A DNA stretch of 64,000 nt from JAHEIJ01 sp040235565 (GTDB lineage: Bacteria; Pseudomonadota; Gammaproteobacteria; UBA6429; Thiohalophilaceae). Position 1 is the first letter of the stretch. Each line of letters starts with the position of its first letter. The DNA is taken from the NCBI GenBank assembly GCA_040235565.1, contig JBECLA010000017.1:1-64000 (forward strand), in the 5' to 3' direction. Shown here one piece after another: positions 25,313-35,169 of this stretch. A program made the translations under genes and the position numbers. The notes beneath the pieces are model-generated. The model saw only the letters and a program-made list of their open reading frames with translations, was not told the DNA's origin and made no database searches.

Positions 25313-26377
25313 TCAACCATCACCATGTTCATCATCAAACAACTCCAGGGACGTTTGACTGCGCGCTTCGAGTTGACCGGGAATATGCATGCCGAAATGC
25401 AGGTAGGCGTTGCGGGTTGCCATGCGGCCGCGGGGAGTCCGCATCATAAACCCTTGCTGAATTAAATAAGGTTCCAGCACATCCTCAATGGTACCACGTT
25501 CCTCGCCAATGGCCGCGGCCAGGCTGTCGATCCCCACCGGACCACCCTGAAACTTGTCCATGATGGTCAGCAACAGCTTGCGATCCATCATATCAAACCC
25601 TCTTGCGTCCACATCCAGTAGATCCAGCGCCTGTTGCGCCACCTCGGCGTTGATACTACCGCCGGCCCTGACTTCGGCATAGTCACGTACCCGACGTAAC
25701 AGGCGATTGGTGATACGCGGCGTCCCGCGGGAACGCCGGGCGATTTCCAGTGCGCCGGCGGCGTCAATACTGACCCCCATGATGCGGGCGGATCGCTTGA
25801 CGATACTGACGAGATCCTCGGCGCTGTAGAATTCCAGCCGTTGCACAATCCCGAAGCGATCACGCAGCGGGGAGGTCAACAGACCGGCCCGGGTCGTGGC
25901 GCCCACCAGGGTGAACGGTGGTAAATCCAGTTTTATGGAACGGGCGGCCGGTCCTTCACCGATCATGATGTCCAGCTGGTAATCTTCCATCGCCGGATAG
26001 AGGATCTCTTCCACCACCGGGCTGAGACGGTGGATTTCATCGACGAACAAGACATCGTGCGGTTCGAGGTTGGTAAGCAGGGCCGCCAGATCCCCGGGCC
26101 GTTCCAGCACCGGCCCCGAGGTATGCCGCATATTCACCCCGAGTTCATTGGCGATAATGTGTGACAGGGTGGTCTTGCCCAGGCCGGGCGGGCCAAAAAT
26201 CAACACGTGGTCGAGGGCTTCACCGCGGCCCCGGGCGGCGGAAATAAAAATCTGCATTTGCTCGCGCACGCTCGGCTGGCCCACGTAATCCGCCAGGGTA
26301 GTCGGCCGAATCGCCCGATCCAGCGCATCTTCCCCACCCTGCCGCTGCGCGGCGATTAATCGATCATCATCTATCAT
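25313..26377 (-). CDS. ruvB: Holliday junction helicase motor RuvB
   Basis: AAA+ ATPase that drives branch migration with RuvA. The 354 residues show Walker A GPPGLGKTT, Walker B VDEIHRL, sensor 1 GATTRAG and the C-terminal winged helix (IQQGFMMRTPRGRMAT). It is intact. It lies 49 bp downstream of ruvA and 9 bp before ybgC. Confidence 0.98.
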   Translation of the reverse strand: MIDDDRLIAAQRQGGEDALDRAIRPTTLADYVGQPSVREQMQIFISAARGRGEALDHVLIFGPPGLGKTTLSHIIANELGVNMRHTSGPVLERPGDLAALLTNLEPHDVLFVDEIHRLSPVVEEILYPAMEDYQLDIMIGEGPAARSIKLDLPPFTLVGATTRAGLLTSPLRDRFGIVQRLEFYSAEDLVSIVKRSARIMGVSIDAAGALEIARRSRGTPRITNRLLRRVRDYAEVRAGGSINAEVAQQALDLLDVDARGFDMMDRKLLLTIMDKFQGGPVGIDSLAAAIGEERGTIEDVLEPYLIQQGFMMRTPRGRMATRNAYLHFGMHIPGQLEARSQTSLELFDDEHGDG

Positions 26378-26426
26378 GCTTGAAAATTATCGCGTTTGGT
26401 CCTGATTCTTTGCTGTTGTCCTGTCC

Positions 26427-27041
26427 TCAACTACTGCCGATGGTGGCCTTCAACGCTTCCCGAATAATAGCCTCACTGTTGAGGCCTTCGCTATCCACGG
26501 ATTGCACCATGCGGCTCGCCTCCTGGGGACGATAGCCGAGCGCAATCAGGGCGCTGACCGCTTCGCGGCCGGCATCCGCTGCCACCCGCGGGGTCGCCGT
26601 CTCCGGCAAGGCCGCGGTTTCCCCTGCCTGCCAGTCGGCCAGGCGATCACGCATCTCGATGATCAGGCGTTCCGCGGTTTTCTTGCCCACCCCCGGCAAG
26701 CGGGTCAGGCTGGCGACGTCATTGTTCTGCACGCAACTGGCAAATTCATCCGCGCTCATGCCGGACAAAATTGCCAACGCCAGTTTGGCACCCACACCGG
26801 TAATCCGAATCAGGCTGCGAAACAGGCGGCGTTCGGCGTCGGTGGCAAAGCCACACAGGATGTGCGCATCTTCCCGCACGATCAAATGTGTATGCAGTGT
26901 CACTTCGCTCTCTACTGCCGGTAATTGATAAAAGGTCGACATGGGGGCTTCCACCTCATAACCGACACCCTGCACATCCACCAACAGATACGGGGGTGTT
27001 TTACTGACCAGAATACCTTTGAGCCGTCCAATCATATTCAA
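26427..27041 (-). CDS. ruvA: Holliday junction-binding protein RuvA
   Basis: Tetrameric protein that holds the four-way junction and loads RuvB. The 204 residues contain the OB-fold domain (MIGRLKGILV start), the helix-hairpin-helix motifs ITGVGAKLALAIL and LPGVGKKTAERL, and the C-terminal RuvB-binding helices (ALIALGYRPQEASRMV). Six bases after ruvC. Confidence 0.98.
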   Translation of the reverse strand: MNMIGRLKGILVSKTPPYLLVDVQGVGYEVEAPMSTFYQLPAVESEVTLHTHLIVREDAHILCGFATDAERRLFRSLIRITGVGAKLALAILSGMSADEFASCVQNNDVASLTRLPGVGKKTAERLIIEMRDRLADWQAGETAALPETATPRVAADAGREAVSALIALGYRPQEASRMVQSVDSEGLNSEAIIREALKATIGSS

Positions 27042-27047
27042 AGTTTC

Positions 27048-27614
27048 CTAACGCAAACGGCCCCGGCGGCTGCGGCGCGAGTGCAGCAAAATAGCCTGAG
27101 TTGGCGTCATCCGGGTCAGGGTCTGGGCGGTGTGGGCATGGCACAGCGCCACCGCCAGGGCATCGGCCGCGTCTTCCTGCGGCAGGTGGGATAATCCCAG
27201 CATGGCTTTCACCATGTGCTGCACCTGTCCTTTGGCGGCATTGCCCTTGCCGACGATGGCTTTCTTGATCTGGGTAGGGGAGTATTCGTGAACGGGTAGA
27301 TGCTGTCCCGCCACCACGCTGATCGCGGCGCCACGCGCTTGTCCCAGTTTGAGGGCCGAGTCGGCATTACGATGCATGAAGACCTGCTCGACCGCCACAC
27401 TGGCTGGCTGGTGCTGATCCAGGATTTCCCTGATCCCGTCCACCAGGATCCGCAAGCGGCTGGCGAGGTCGTCCCCTTTGATCCGGATACAACCGCTGCC
27501 GACCCAGATGGCACGGCCCGCGTGCATTTCGATAACCCCGTAACCGGTGAGACGCGAGCCGGGGTCGATGCCGAGAATCCGGGTAGTCTGGTTGCTCTCA
27601 GGTCGCGGGGTCAT
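27048..27614 (-). CDS. ruvC: Holliday junction resolvase RuvC
   Basis: Endonuclease that cleaves the Holliday junction. The 188-residue protein has the first catalytic Asp in ILGIDPGSRLTGYG, a Glu in VAVEQVFMHRN, and the C-terminal acidic pair QEDAADALAVALCHA. It has about 12 extra residues before the usual start, so the start may lie slightly downstream of ATG 27614. The C-terminus is basic. Confidence 0.97.
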   Translation of the reverse strand: MTPRPESNQTTRILGIDPGSRLTGYGVIEMHAGRAIWVGSGCIRIKGDDLASRLRILVDGIREILDQHQPASVAVEQVFMHRNADSALKLGQARGAAISVVAGQHLPVHEYSPTQIKKAIVGKGNAAKGQVQHMVKAMLGLSHLPQEDAADALAVALCHAHTAQTLTRMTPTQAILLHSRRSRRGRLR

Positions 27615-27710
27615 TCATTAACCTAGTCTGATTCACAGGATTATCAGCCCTGACCTTAGCACAGACCAAGCGCCCAGCTCGAGCGAAGCGTCGCCAGCCG
27701 GATCCTGAAT

Positions 27711-28457
27711 TCAGCTCAACTGCGCCATGACCTCGTCGGAAAAATCGGCATTGGTATAGACATTCTGGACATCATCGAGATCCTCCAGCGTGTCCACCAG
27801 CCGCATGACCTTTTCGGCGTCATCCAGCTCCAGATCCACGCTGGTCGAGGGCGACATCGTGACTTCGGCCATTTCCGGTTCCAGACCGGCCGCCAGCATA
27901 GCCTGCTTGATATCCAGGAAGGTCTCTGGTGTGGTCTGGACGTCAATGGTCTGGTCGTCATTGGTCACTACATCCTCAGCGCCGGCTTCCAGCGCCACTT
28001 CCATCAACTTGTCTTCATCACTGCCGGCCGGGAACGTCAGCGTCCCGACTTTGCTGAATAGATAGGCCACCGAGCCATCGGTGCCCAGATTCCCCCCCGC
28101 CTTGGTAAAGGCATGCCGCACCTCGGAAACGGTGCGGTTCCGGTTATCGGTCAGGCAATCCACCATGATAGCCACACCATTCGGTCCGTAGCCCTCATAG
28201 CGCACTTCTTCGTAATTTTCGCCGTCGGCCGCACCGGCGCCGCGTTTGATTGCCCGTTCAACCGTATCCTTGGTCATATTGGCGCTCAATGCCTTGTCGA
28301 TCGCCGCGCGCAGACGGGGATTGGCGTCCGGATCTCCGCCGCCCATCCGGGCCGCGACGGTAATCTCACGGATCAACTTGGTGAACAGTTTGCCGCGTTT
28401 CGCGTCCTGCGCCTTTTTACGATGCTGAATATTGGCCCATTTACTGTGTCCGGCCAT
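27711..28457 (-). CDS. yebC: YebC/PmpR-family protein
   Basis: Member of the YebC/TACO1 family, described as a transcriptional regulator in some bacteria and as a translation factor that relieves ribosome stalling in others. The 248 residues carry the invariant start AGHSKWANIQHRKKAQDAKRG and the acidic second and third domains. It precedes ruvC by 96 bp, the standard gammaproteobacterial arrangement. Confidence 0.97.
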   Translation of the reverse strand: MAGHSKWANIQHRKKAQDAKRGKLFTKLIREITVAARMGGGDPDANPRLRAAIDKALSANMTKDTVERAIKRGAGAADGENYEEVRYEGYGPNGVAIMVDCLTDNRNRTVSEVRHAFTKAGGNLGTDGSVAYLFSKVGTLTFPAGSDEDKLMEVALEAGAEDVVTNDDQTIDVQTTPETFLDIKQAMLAAGLEPEMAEVTMSPSTSVDLELDDAEKVMRLVDTLEDLDDVQNVYTNADFSDEVMAQLS

Positions 28458-28619
28458 GTAATACCTCTAATTTTTTACCTGATGAGCTGTCAAAAGCGGA
28501 ATTTTACCACCAGTATGTCCCGAACGCAGGCCCTCCTACCCTGGGCCTGCCACGGACCAGTAAGTCTGGTTGAATCAACACGAGACCACAGAGGAAGAAG
28601 GCAAGGGAAGATTTGACAT

Positions 28620-28636
28620 GCGGCAACGCGTGCCGC
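28620..28636. repeat. Short hairpin after the FHA gene
   Basis: GCGGCA (28620-28625) and TGCCGC (28631-28636) pair around ACGCG just past the stop of the FHA protein. There is no T-run, so a terminator role is doubtful. Confidence 0.3.
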
Positions 28637-28642
28637 CAGACA

Positions 28643-28999
28643 TCAGTCCTCGTCGGGGAGATATATCGCGGTGGTTTCCAGATCCGGAACCTGGCCACTA
28701 TCGAAGACAAAATGATGGGCCCCGATTTGCAGCGCATCGCCATGTTTAAGCATTTGCCGAGTGACTCGCTTGCTGTTGACCTTGGTCCCGTTGGTACTAC
28801 CCAGGTCCTCGATAAAAAAATCGAAATGATTTTCCAGATACTCGTTGGCCTGGCGGTCAATTCGTGCATGGTTACCGCTTACCGCTGCGTCATCCAGTTG
28901 AATGGTATTGTCGGGATTGCGTCCAATGCTGGTTTCATCTTGCTCCAGTTTGTAGGAACTGAGTGTGACACCTTGATGTTTGAGTAACAACTTGGCCAT
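28643..28999 (-). CDS. Single-FHA-domain protein
   Basis: A 118-residue cytoplasmic protein that is almost entirely one forkhead-associated domain, which binds phosphothreonine peptides. The diagnostic residues are there: SIGRNPDNTIQLDD, SGNHARI and DLGSTNGTKVN. It is the last gene of a same-strand run of kinase, phosphatase, double-FHA protein and this one, so a target or adaptor of the kinase is likely. No output domain is attached, unlike fused FHA regulators. Confidence 0.9.
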   Translation of the reverse strand: MAKLLLKHQGVTLSSYKLEQDETSIGRNPDNTIQLDDAAVSGNHARIDRQANEYLENHFDFFIEDLGSTNGTKVNSKRVTRQMLKHGDALQIGAHHFVFDSGQVPDLETTAIYLPDED

Positions 29000-29040
29000 G
29001 ATGACTTTTGTATATTCCTTACCTATTCGAGTGTTGCGAA

Positions 29041-29676
29041 TTACTTGGCGACAGTAAATTCAAGCTGGGTGCCGGCGACTTCAATCCTGTCACCCTGTTT
29101 CAGGCGTTGACTGCTGGCACCAATGGATTGCCCGTTTAACTTCGGTGGATTACCGCGATCCCCGGTGCCGCTCATGGGCATCAAAAAATAATCTTTTCCG
29201 CGGCGCGCTACCACGGCCACCTGAACGCCGGGCGAACCGAGTGTCGTATAGGGCTTGATCAGATTAATACTTTCACCACTTTTCGGCCCCGTCAGAATCT
29301 TGACTTGATAATGTTTGGCGGGCTCCGCGGCCGGCGCAGCAGGGCTCTGACTTTCAGGTTGAATGATTACCGTATGTTCAAACTCTTCGGCATTATCATC
29401 GACAAATTTCAGCTCATGGCGACCAATCTTGATGATATCTCCGTGGTTTAATTGCCGCCGCGTAACTTTTTTGCCATTAAGAATGACCCCGTTGGTACTG
29501 TTCAGATCTTCGACATAGGCATTTTGCAACATCAGAATTGCCGCATGTTGCCCACTGACAGTCGGATCATCGAGCTGGATATCATTATGGGGCTTACGGC
29601 CGATCGTTGTCCGTTCCTTGTTCAACGGAAATTCTTTTATCACCGCGCCCTCATGCGTCAGTACCACTCTTGGCAT
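29041..29676 (-). CDS. Protein with FHA domain plus degenerate second FHA-like domain
   Basis: A 211-residue cytoplasmic protein. Residues about 1-95 form a canonical FHA domain (TIGRKPHNDIQLDD, SGQHAAI, DLNSTNGVILNGKKV). After a Pro/Ala/Gln-rich linker, residues about 120-211 look like a second FHA fold, with TLGSPG, GTGDRGNPPKLNGQ and LKQGDRIEVAGTQLEF, but the phosphopeptide-binding Arg and Ser-x-x-His are missing. It probably reads phosphothreonine with the first domain and pairs or docks with the second. It lies 20 bp after the PP2C phosphatase gene. Confidence 0.88.
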   Translation of the reverse strand: MPRVVLTHEGAVIKEFPLNKERTTIGRKPHNDIQLDDPTVSGQHAAILMLQNAYVEDLNSTNGVILNGKKVTRRQLNHGDIIKIGRHELKFVDDNAEEFEHTVIIQPESQSPAAPAAEPAKHYQVKILTGPKSGESINLIKPYTTLGSPGVQVAVVARRGKDYFLMPMSGTGDRGNPPKLNGQSIGASSQRLKQGDRIEVAGTQLEFTVAK

Positions 29677-29696
29677 AATGTCTCCTGTTTTCCTTG

Positions 29697-30497
29697 CTAG
29701 GCAGACTCTTCGTCAAACCCCATACTATCAGAATAGGCTTCATATAAACCGGCAAGAACGACCGAAATATTGTCCTTGCCACCTTTTTCATTGGCCAGGG
29801 CAATCAACTCGTTGCAAGCTGTTTTGAGATCATCTTTATACAATAGCAAGAGTTGTAAAATCTCGTCATCAGTCACCAAATCGGTCAATCCATCCGAACA
29901 CAGCAAATACAAATCTCCGCTCTCAATGATATCCTGGTTAACATCCACCTCGACCTGATCGGCGATCCCAAGGGCACGTGTGATCAGGTTACGGCTGGCC
30001 GACATCTGGGCTTCTTCCTCGCTGATATAACCGTTATCCAGCATCTCCTGCACCAGTGAGTGATCCTTGCTGATCTGAACAAGTTCCTTTTCGCGTAGCC
30101 GGTAAATCCGTGAATCGCCCACGTTGGCAATGATGACGCGATCGCCATGGAACAGGGTGACGACAATGGTCGTGCCCATCCCGGCACACTCCAGTCGTTC
30201 ATTTGCCATACGAATAATTTCATCGTTGGCATAAATGATCGCTTCGCGCAGTGCATCGTTAAAATCAATCACATTGGATGCAACCAGATTGGGCGCCAAC
30301 ACATCCTCCAGGGCTTCACGAATACTATTGACTGCCAGCTCGCTGGCGATTTCACCGGCATTGTGACCACCCATACCATCTGCCAGTAATACCAGACCCA
30401 TGCCGGTATTCCAGCCAATGAAATCTTCATTATGCTCCCGGAGCTTACCGACATCGGTTTCACCGTAGATCGATAATTTTATGCCTTCCTGTATCAC
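29697..30497 (-). CDS. PP2C-type Ser/Thr protein phosphatase
   Basis: Manganese- or magnesium-dependent phosphatase of the Stp1/PrpC type, 266 residues. The metal-binding aspartates lie in LLADGMGGHNAGE, CSDGLTDLVTDDE and GGKDNISVVL; the N-terminal TDVGKLREHNEDFIG is the usual first motif. Its start overlaps the stop of the kinase gene by four bases, so kinase and phosphatase are made together. It should reverse the phosphorylation of the kinase, the FHA partners or other targets. Confidence 0.95.
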   Translation of the reverse strand: MIQEGIKLSIYGETDVGKLREHNEDFIGWNTGMGLVLLADGMGGHNAGEIASELAVNSIREALEDVLAPNLVASNVIDFNDALREAIIYANDEIIRMANERLECAGMGTTIVVTLFHGDRVIIANVGDSRIYRLREKELVQISKDHSLVQEMLDNGYISEEEAQMSASRNLITRALGIADQVEVDVNQDIIESGDLYLLCSDGLTDLVTDDEILQLLLLYKDDLKTACNELIALANEKGGKDNISVVLAGLYEAYSDSMGFDEESA

Positions 30498-33076
30498 ACC
30501 GATGCCCTGCTAGCTGTTGTTTTTCTTTTACCTTTCAGACGGTCCCGACAACGCATCAAAGACTTGACCATCTGCGCGCCGGTCTGGAAACGATCTTCCG
30601 CTGTTTTCTGCAATGCCTTGTTGATGATCTGACTGATGCAGGGAGGAAGTTCAGGCCGGAACATCCGGATATCCGGATGTTTTTCGTTTGTAATTTTGTA
30701 CATCAGACTGGCAAGTGAATCTGCAATGAACGGTAATTCGCCACTCAACATCTGATACAAAGTGATGCCCAGGGAGAACAAATCGGAGCGGCCATCCACC
30801 TTCTGACCCGCCAACTGCTCCGGCGACATATACGAGGGACTGCCCAGAATGGTTCCGGTTTTGGTTTTGCTGGTATCAGTCAGGCAGGCCACCCCGAAGT
30901 CGGTCACTTTCAGGGTACTACTTTCACGATCGTAGATGATATTGGCGGGTTTGATATCACGGTGCACTACACGTTGGGAGTTTGCATAATCCAGCGCTTC
31001 CGCCACCTGCATGATCAGTTCGAGAACTTCAACCGCCGGTAACAGGTTTTCAGGTTTACACCAGGCTAACAGATTATCACCCTTGAGGTAGTCCATGGCG
31101 ATGTAGGACAGTTCCTGATCTTCACCGACATCATAGATGGTGACGATATTGGGATGATTAAGGCGACCGGCGGTTTCCGCTTCCCGGAAAAAGCGGGCTT
31201 TCACATCGGCGAGTTTTTCCCCTTCAAATTCCTGGGCCAGACTCATGGTCTTGATCGCCACGGTACGGCCAATTTTGGGATCGTGCCCGAGATAGACCAT
31301 GCCCATGGCACCCCGCCCCAGTTCGCGGTCAACCTGGTAACGACCCAGCATGGGTTTTTGTAATCCGGTCGTGCTGATAACCAGGGTGCCATTCGCCGCT
31401 GCCGCACTCCCGCCACCACCACTTACACCCAGAACCATGGCATCAGAGACTTCCTGGGTACGTCGAATGCGTTCCTGGACGTCATTGTAATTGGCATCAT
31501 GTTCCGCAATATATTTAAACACGGTTACAGCCTTGTTGAACTGACGTTTACGTTCGTAATCCAGCCCCAGATTATAGATCTGGTTGAGTAACGAACTGTC
31601 AACGGTGCAATTGCGGTATCTTTCAAATGCCTGATCCAGTTGCCCCTGAGAATGAAACGACTGTCCCAACTCCTTGTTGGCATGAGACAACTCAGTATAA
31701 ATATTCTGCAACTGATGCTCCAGAAAATGCTTTGCACTGAATACCAGATGTCCCACTAGCAAGGCAATCAGTGGGCTCATCAATTTCAGCCAGGTCGATT
31801 CAGAAAGCATGAAATAAAAATGGGTATTGAGCAGAATAATCGCCAGCAAGGCGCTCATCAGTAAGCCGGTGCCAAGGCGAAACTTCGGTAACAGATACAT
31901 CAGATACAAGCCAATGGCGGCAAACACCAGCAACTGGGCGGCCAGGGCCCAGTCAGGTACCGCGATCAGTTCCTCATTTAACAAGCTCGATACGATGTGG
32001 GCGGTTACCATCACTGGCGACATGACTTCACCAATCGGTGTGATCATGGGGTTAATATGCTGCCGCGCCGTGAGTCCTACCAGCACGGTCTTGTCACGGA
32101 AGGTGTTGTTGTCGATTTTGCGATCCAGCACATCCAGCATGGAATAGACCTCAAAGGCATGCTGGCCTTTTTTACCGCGATAAAACCGTGGATAGGCCCG
32201 TAGTTTGTTGTCGCTCGGAATGATGTAGTCATCCAGAATCACGCCCTTGCCCACCTGTACCCGAATACTCCGGGTGGCCATGTACTGGTTACGCGCCGCC
32301 ATCATCAGGGCAAAGGAAGGTAAATAACTGTCGCCGTAACGGATCACCAACGGTTCGGTACGGACATGCCGATCACCACCGTATCCCAGATTCAGGATCC
32401 CTGCGCCACCGGCGTACTGGGCCAAAGGTTCAATGGGGGGATAGACGATATCGGCGCTCAGGACGGGATCCGGTCGCAGGCGGCTTAGCAGATTCTCGGG
32501 CTCGGGCAGACCCTCAATGTCGCGAATGGTGTATTTCTGTAAATATTCCGGCAGTGCCACCGGTTCACCGGTACTGGGGCGTCCTTTTTCGATCAGGTAT
32601 GGCATGGCCAGCACCACGCGTCCGGCCTGCTGCAAACTCCGGGCGAACACGCGATCGGTATCCATGCGGTTTTCCGCGTTATTGAGCAGGCGCATTAGAC
32701 GCCGGTTATTCCGGCTCGAACTGTCTTCAATCAGGCTTTTAACTTCCTGGATGTACTCCAGACCGTAGGTGGTTTGGGTGGAGTCAAACGGCAGGGCATA
32801 ACCGATAACGGCGGGACGATGGGCGGTCAGGCGGCGGGTGGCCTGGGCCATGATATCGCGAGACCAGGGCCAGTCCCCCAGTTCCTCAAGGGAGGCATCA
32901 TCGATGGCCACCACCACGACATCACTGTTGGCCGGGTCAGTGGAAGAAAACCGTGCCGCCAGATCGTAAGCCTGCCATTCCAGACTGCGCATCAACTCGG
33001 TGGTGCTGGCCAGTAGAAAAAACAGGGTTACAATCAGACCTAAAAACCAGTCCGTTTTCCAGTACGTCTTGCTCAC
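30494..33076 (-). CDS. CHASE2 receptor Ser/Thr protein kinase
   Basis: A transmembrane eukaryote-like kinase of 860 residues. A first helix (about 11-30) leads into a periplasmic CHASE2 sensor domain (to about 360; VVVVAIDDASLEELGDWPW is typical), then three more helices (about 370-440). A TPR-like helical stretch (about 470-550) precedes the kinase domain (about 575-845): GRGAMGMVY, VAIK, HRDIKPAN, DFGVA and SPSYMSPEQL are all present, so it should be active. CHASE2 ligands are unknown. It heads a four-gene run with the phosphatase and two FHA proteins. The reverse order, C-terminal rather than N-terminal kinase, differs from PknB-type kinases. Confidence 0.95.
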   Translation of the reverse strand: MSKTYWKTDWFLGLIVTLFFLLASTTELMRSLEWQAYDLAARFSSTDPANSDVVVVAIDDASLEELGDWPWSRDIMAQATRRLTAHRPAVIGYALPFDSTQTTYGLEYIQEVKSLIEDSSSRNNRRLMRLLNNAENRMDTDRVFARSLQQAGRVVLAMPYLIEKGRPSTGEPVALPEYLQKYTIRDIEGLPEPENLLSRLRPDPVLSADIVYPPIEPLAQYAGGAGILNLGYGGDRHVRTEPLVIRYGDSYLPSFALMMAARNQYMATRSIRVQVGKGVILDDYIIPSDNKLRAYPRFYRGKKGQHAFEVYSMLDVLDRKIDNNTFRDKTVLVGLTARQHINPMITPIGEVMSPVMVTAHIVSSLLNEELIAVPDWALAAQLLVFAAIGLYLMYLLPKFRLGTGLLMSALLAIILLNTHFYFMLSESTWLKLMSPLIALLVGHLVFSAKHFLEHQLQNIYTELSHANKELGQSFHSQGQLDQAFERYRNCTVDSSLLNQIYNLGLDYERKRQFNKAVTVFKYIAEHDANYNDVQERIRRTQEVSDAMVLGVSGGGGSAAAANGTLVISTTGLQKPMLGRYQVDRELGRGAMGMVYLGHDPKIGRTVAIKTMSLAQEFEGEKLADVKARFFREAETAGRLNHPNIVTIYDVGEDQELSYIAMDYLKGDNLLAWCKPENLLPAVEVLELIMQVAEALDYANSQRVVHRDIKPANIIYDRESSTLKVTDFGVACLTDTSKTKTGTILGSPSYMSPEQLAGQKVDGRSDLFSLGITLYQMLSGELPFIADSLASLMYKITNEKHPDIRMFRPELPPCISQIINKALQKTAEDRFQTGAQMVKSLMRCRDRLKGKRKTTASRASV

Positions 33077-33290
33077 TCAGTTTCCTTCACGGATCCTTAT
33101 TAAATTGCTTATTGGTGGATCCGGCAGGTGGTTACGAAATGTCTGTCCGATACAGCCGACAAGCCGTCTAAACAGCCTCCCATTTATGCAGTAGCTATCG
33201 GCAGGAAATAACCGGACATGAGAGTATTCTTTATATTAGAGTGCGCCGCCTATAGTCCTTAGGACATAGCACTATCAGAACTAATTGATA

Positions 33291-35108
33291 TTATTGTTTT
33301 TTTTCGGATACCGGTTTCTTTCTGAGCTTGATATGCAACTCTCGCAACTGCGCTTCGCTGACGTTCGACGGGGCCTGGGTTAACAAACAGGCGGCCGTCT
33401 GGGTTTTGGGGAAGGCCATTACATCACGAATCGACTGCGCGCCTGACATCAACATCACCAGCCGGTCCAGACCAAAGGCAATACCACCGTGAGGCGGACA
33501 ACCAAACCTGAGTGCATCGAGCAAGAAGCCAAACTTGTCTTGCGCTTCCTGCTCATCAATTCCCAGAGCCTTGAAAACCTTGCGTTGGACAGTCTCACGA
33601 TAAATACGCATCGAACCGCCACCGATTTCCGTGCCGTTAAGGACAATATCGTAGGCACGGGAATGGCAATTACCGGGGTCGGATTCGAGTAACTCCAGAT
33701 GCTCTTCCTTGGGCGAGGTGAACGGGTGATGCAATGAAATCCAGCGGCCGGCATCTTCGTCCCACTCAAACATGGGAAAATCCACCACCCACAAAGGCCG
33801 CCAGCCATATTCCACCAGGCCACGATCATGACCCAGCTTGACCCGCAAAGCGCCCAATGATTCGTTGACCACCCTGGTCTTGTCAGCGCCAAAGAAGATC
33901 AGATCGCCAGCCTCGGCAGCCGTCCGCTGCAAAATCGTGGCGATGACATCATCCGGCAGGAATTTCAGAATCGGGGACTGTAATCCTTCCCGCCCCTTGG
34001 CCGTGTCGTTGACCTTAATATAGGCCAGACCCCTGGCACCGTATATCGCTACATAGGCGGTGTAATCATCGATTTCCTTTCGGGTCAGTTCGCCCCCTTT
34101 GGGCAAACGTAAGGCGGCGACCCGCCCCTGGGGATCCCTGGCGGGACCACTGAACACCTTGAATTCCACCGCTTGCATGACGTCGCCCAGATCCACCAGT
34201 TCGAGCGGGATGCGCAGATCCGGTTTGTCGGAACCATAGCGACTCATGGCTTCGGCATAGGTCATGCGCGGAAAAGGATCATGCAAGGGGACTTCCAGGA
34301 CATGGGCAAAAACCTGTCGCAGCATTTCTTCCATCATGCTCATGATGGTGTCTTCATCCAGAAACGAGGTCTCGATATCGAGCTGGGTAAATTCAGGCTG
34401 CCGGTCCGCTCGCAAATCTTCATCCCGGAAACAGCGCACGATCTGGTAATAGCGGTCCAGCCCCGACACCATTAACAGTTGCTTGAACAACTGGGGAGAC
34501 TGCGGCAAGGCAAAAAATGACCCTTCATGGGTGCGGCTCGGGACCAGATAGTCGCGCGCCCCCTCCGGGGTTGCCTTGGTCAGCATGGGTGTTTCGATAT
34601 CAAGAAATCCGTGTTGATCCAGGTACTTGCGCAGTTCTATCGCGACCTGGGAACGGAGTTGCAGCCGCTGCAGCATTTCCGGCCGGCGCAGATCGATATA
34701 GCGGTATCGGAGGCGATGCTCTTCCGACACATCCTCATCGTCGAGCTGGAAGGGTGGGGTTTCGGAGGCGTTGAGAATTTCCAGGTTCAGACCCAGTACC
34801 TCGATCTGGCCAGTCGCCAGGTTCGGGTTTTCCGTGCCTTGCGGGCGCCGCCGGACCCGGCCGCTGACCCGCAACACGAACTCGTTTCGCACCCGTTCCG
34901 CGGTGGCGAACACCTCCGGGGTGTCCGGATCGTAGACGACTTGCAACAGGCCTTCCCGATCCCGGAGATCGATAAAAATCACTCCGCCATGGTCACGCCG
35001 GCGGTGCACCCAGCCGCAAACGGTAATTTCCTGGTCGAGGTGGCTCTCGTTGATCTCGCCGCAATAATGGGTACGCATTTTGTTCAATAAATCCTGTGAT
35101 CGGGCCAA
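33291..35108 (-). CDS. aspS: Aspartyl-tRNA synthetase
   Basis: Charges tRNA with aspartate. The 605-residue class II enzyme has the OB-fold anticodon domain (about 1-110), motif 2 FRDEDLRADRQPEFTQLD, the bacterial GAD insertion (about 290-420) and motif 3 GIAFGLDRLVMLM. Size and insertion are those of the bacterial-type AspS. It ends in a lysine-rich tail. It follows fmdB on the same strand after a 61-bp gap. Confidence 0.98.
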   Translation of the reverse strand: MARSQDLLNKMRTHYCGEINESHLDQEITVCGWVHRRRDHGGVIFIDLRDREGLLQVVYDPDTPEVFATAERVRNEFVLRVSGRVRRRPQGTENPNLATGQIEVLGLNLEILNASETPPFQLDDEDVSEEHRLRYRYIDLRRPEMLQRLQLRSQVAIELRKYLDQHGFLDIETPMLTKATPEGARDYLVPSRTHEGSFFALPQSPQLFKQLLMVSGLDRYYQIVRCFRDEDLRADRQPEFTQLDIETSFLDEDTIMSMMEEMLRQVFAHVLEVPLHDPFPRMTYAEAMSRYGSDKPDLRIPLELVDLGDVMQAVEFKVFSGPARDPQGRVAALRLPKGGELTRKEIDDYTAYVAIYGARGLAYIKVNDTAKGREGLQSPILKFLPDDVIATILQRTAAEAGDLIFFGADKTRVVNESLGALRVKLGHDRGLVEYGWRPLWVVDFPMFEWDEDAGRWISLHHPFTSPKEEHLELLESDPGNCHSRAYDIVLNGTEIGGGSMRIYRETVQRKVFKALGIDEQEAQDKFGFLLDALRFGCPPHGGIAFGLDRLVMLMSGAQSIRDVMAFPKTQTAACLLTQAPSNVSEAQLRELHIKLRKKPVSEKKQ

Positions 35109-35169
35109 AAGGCGGGAATGTTACGGTTTGGCTGCCCAGCATGCAACCATCGGGGCATATTCTTGCGGC

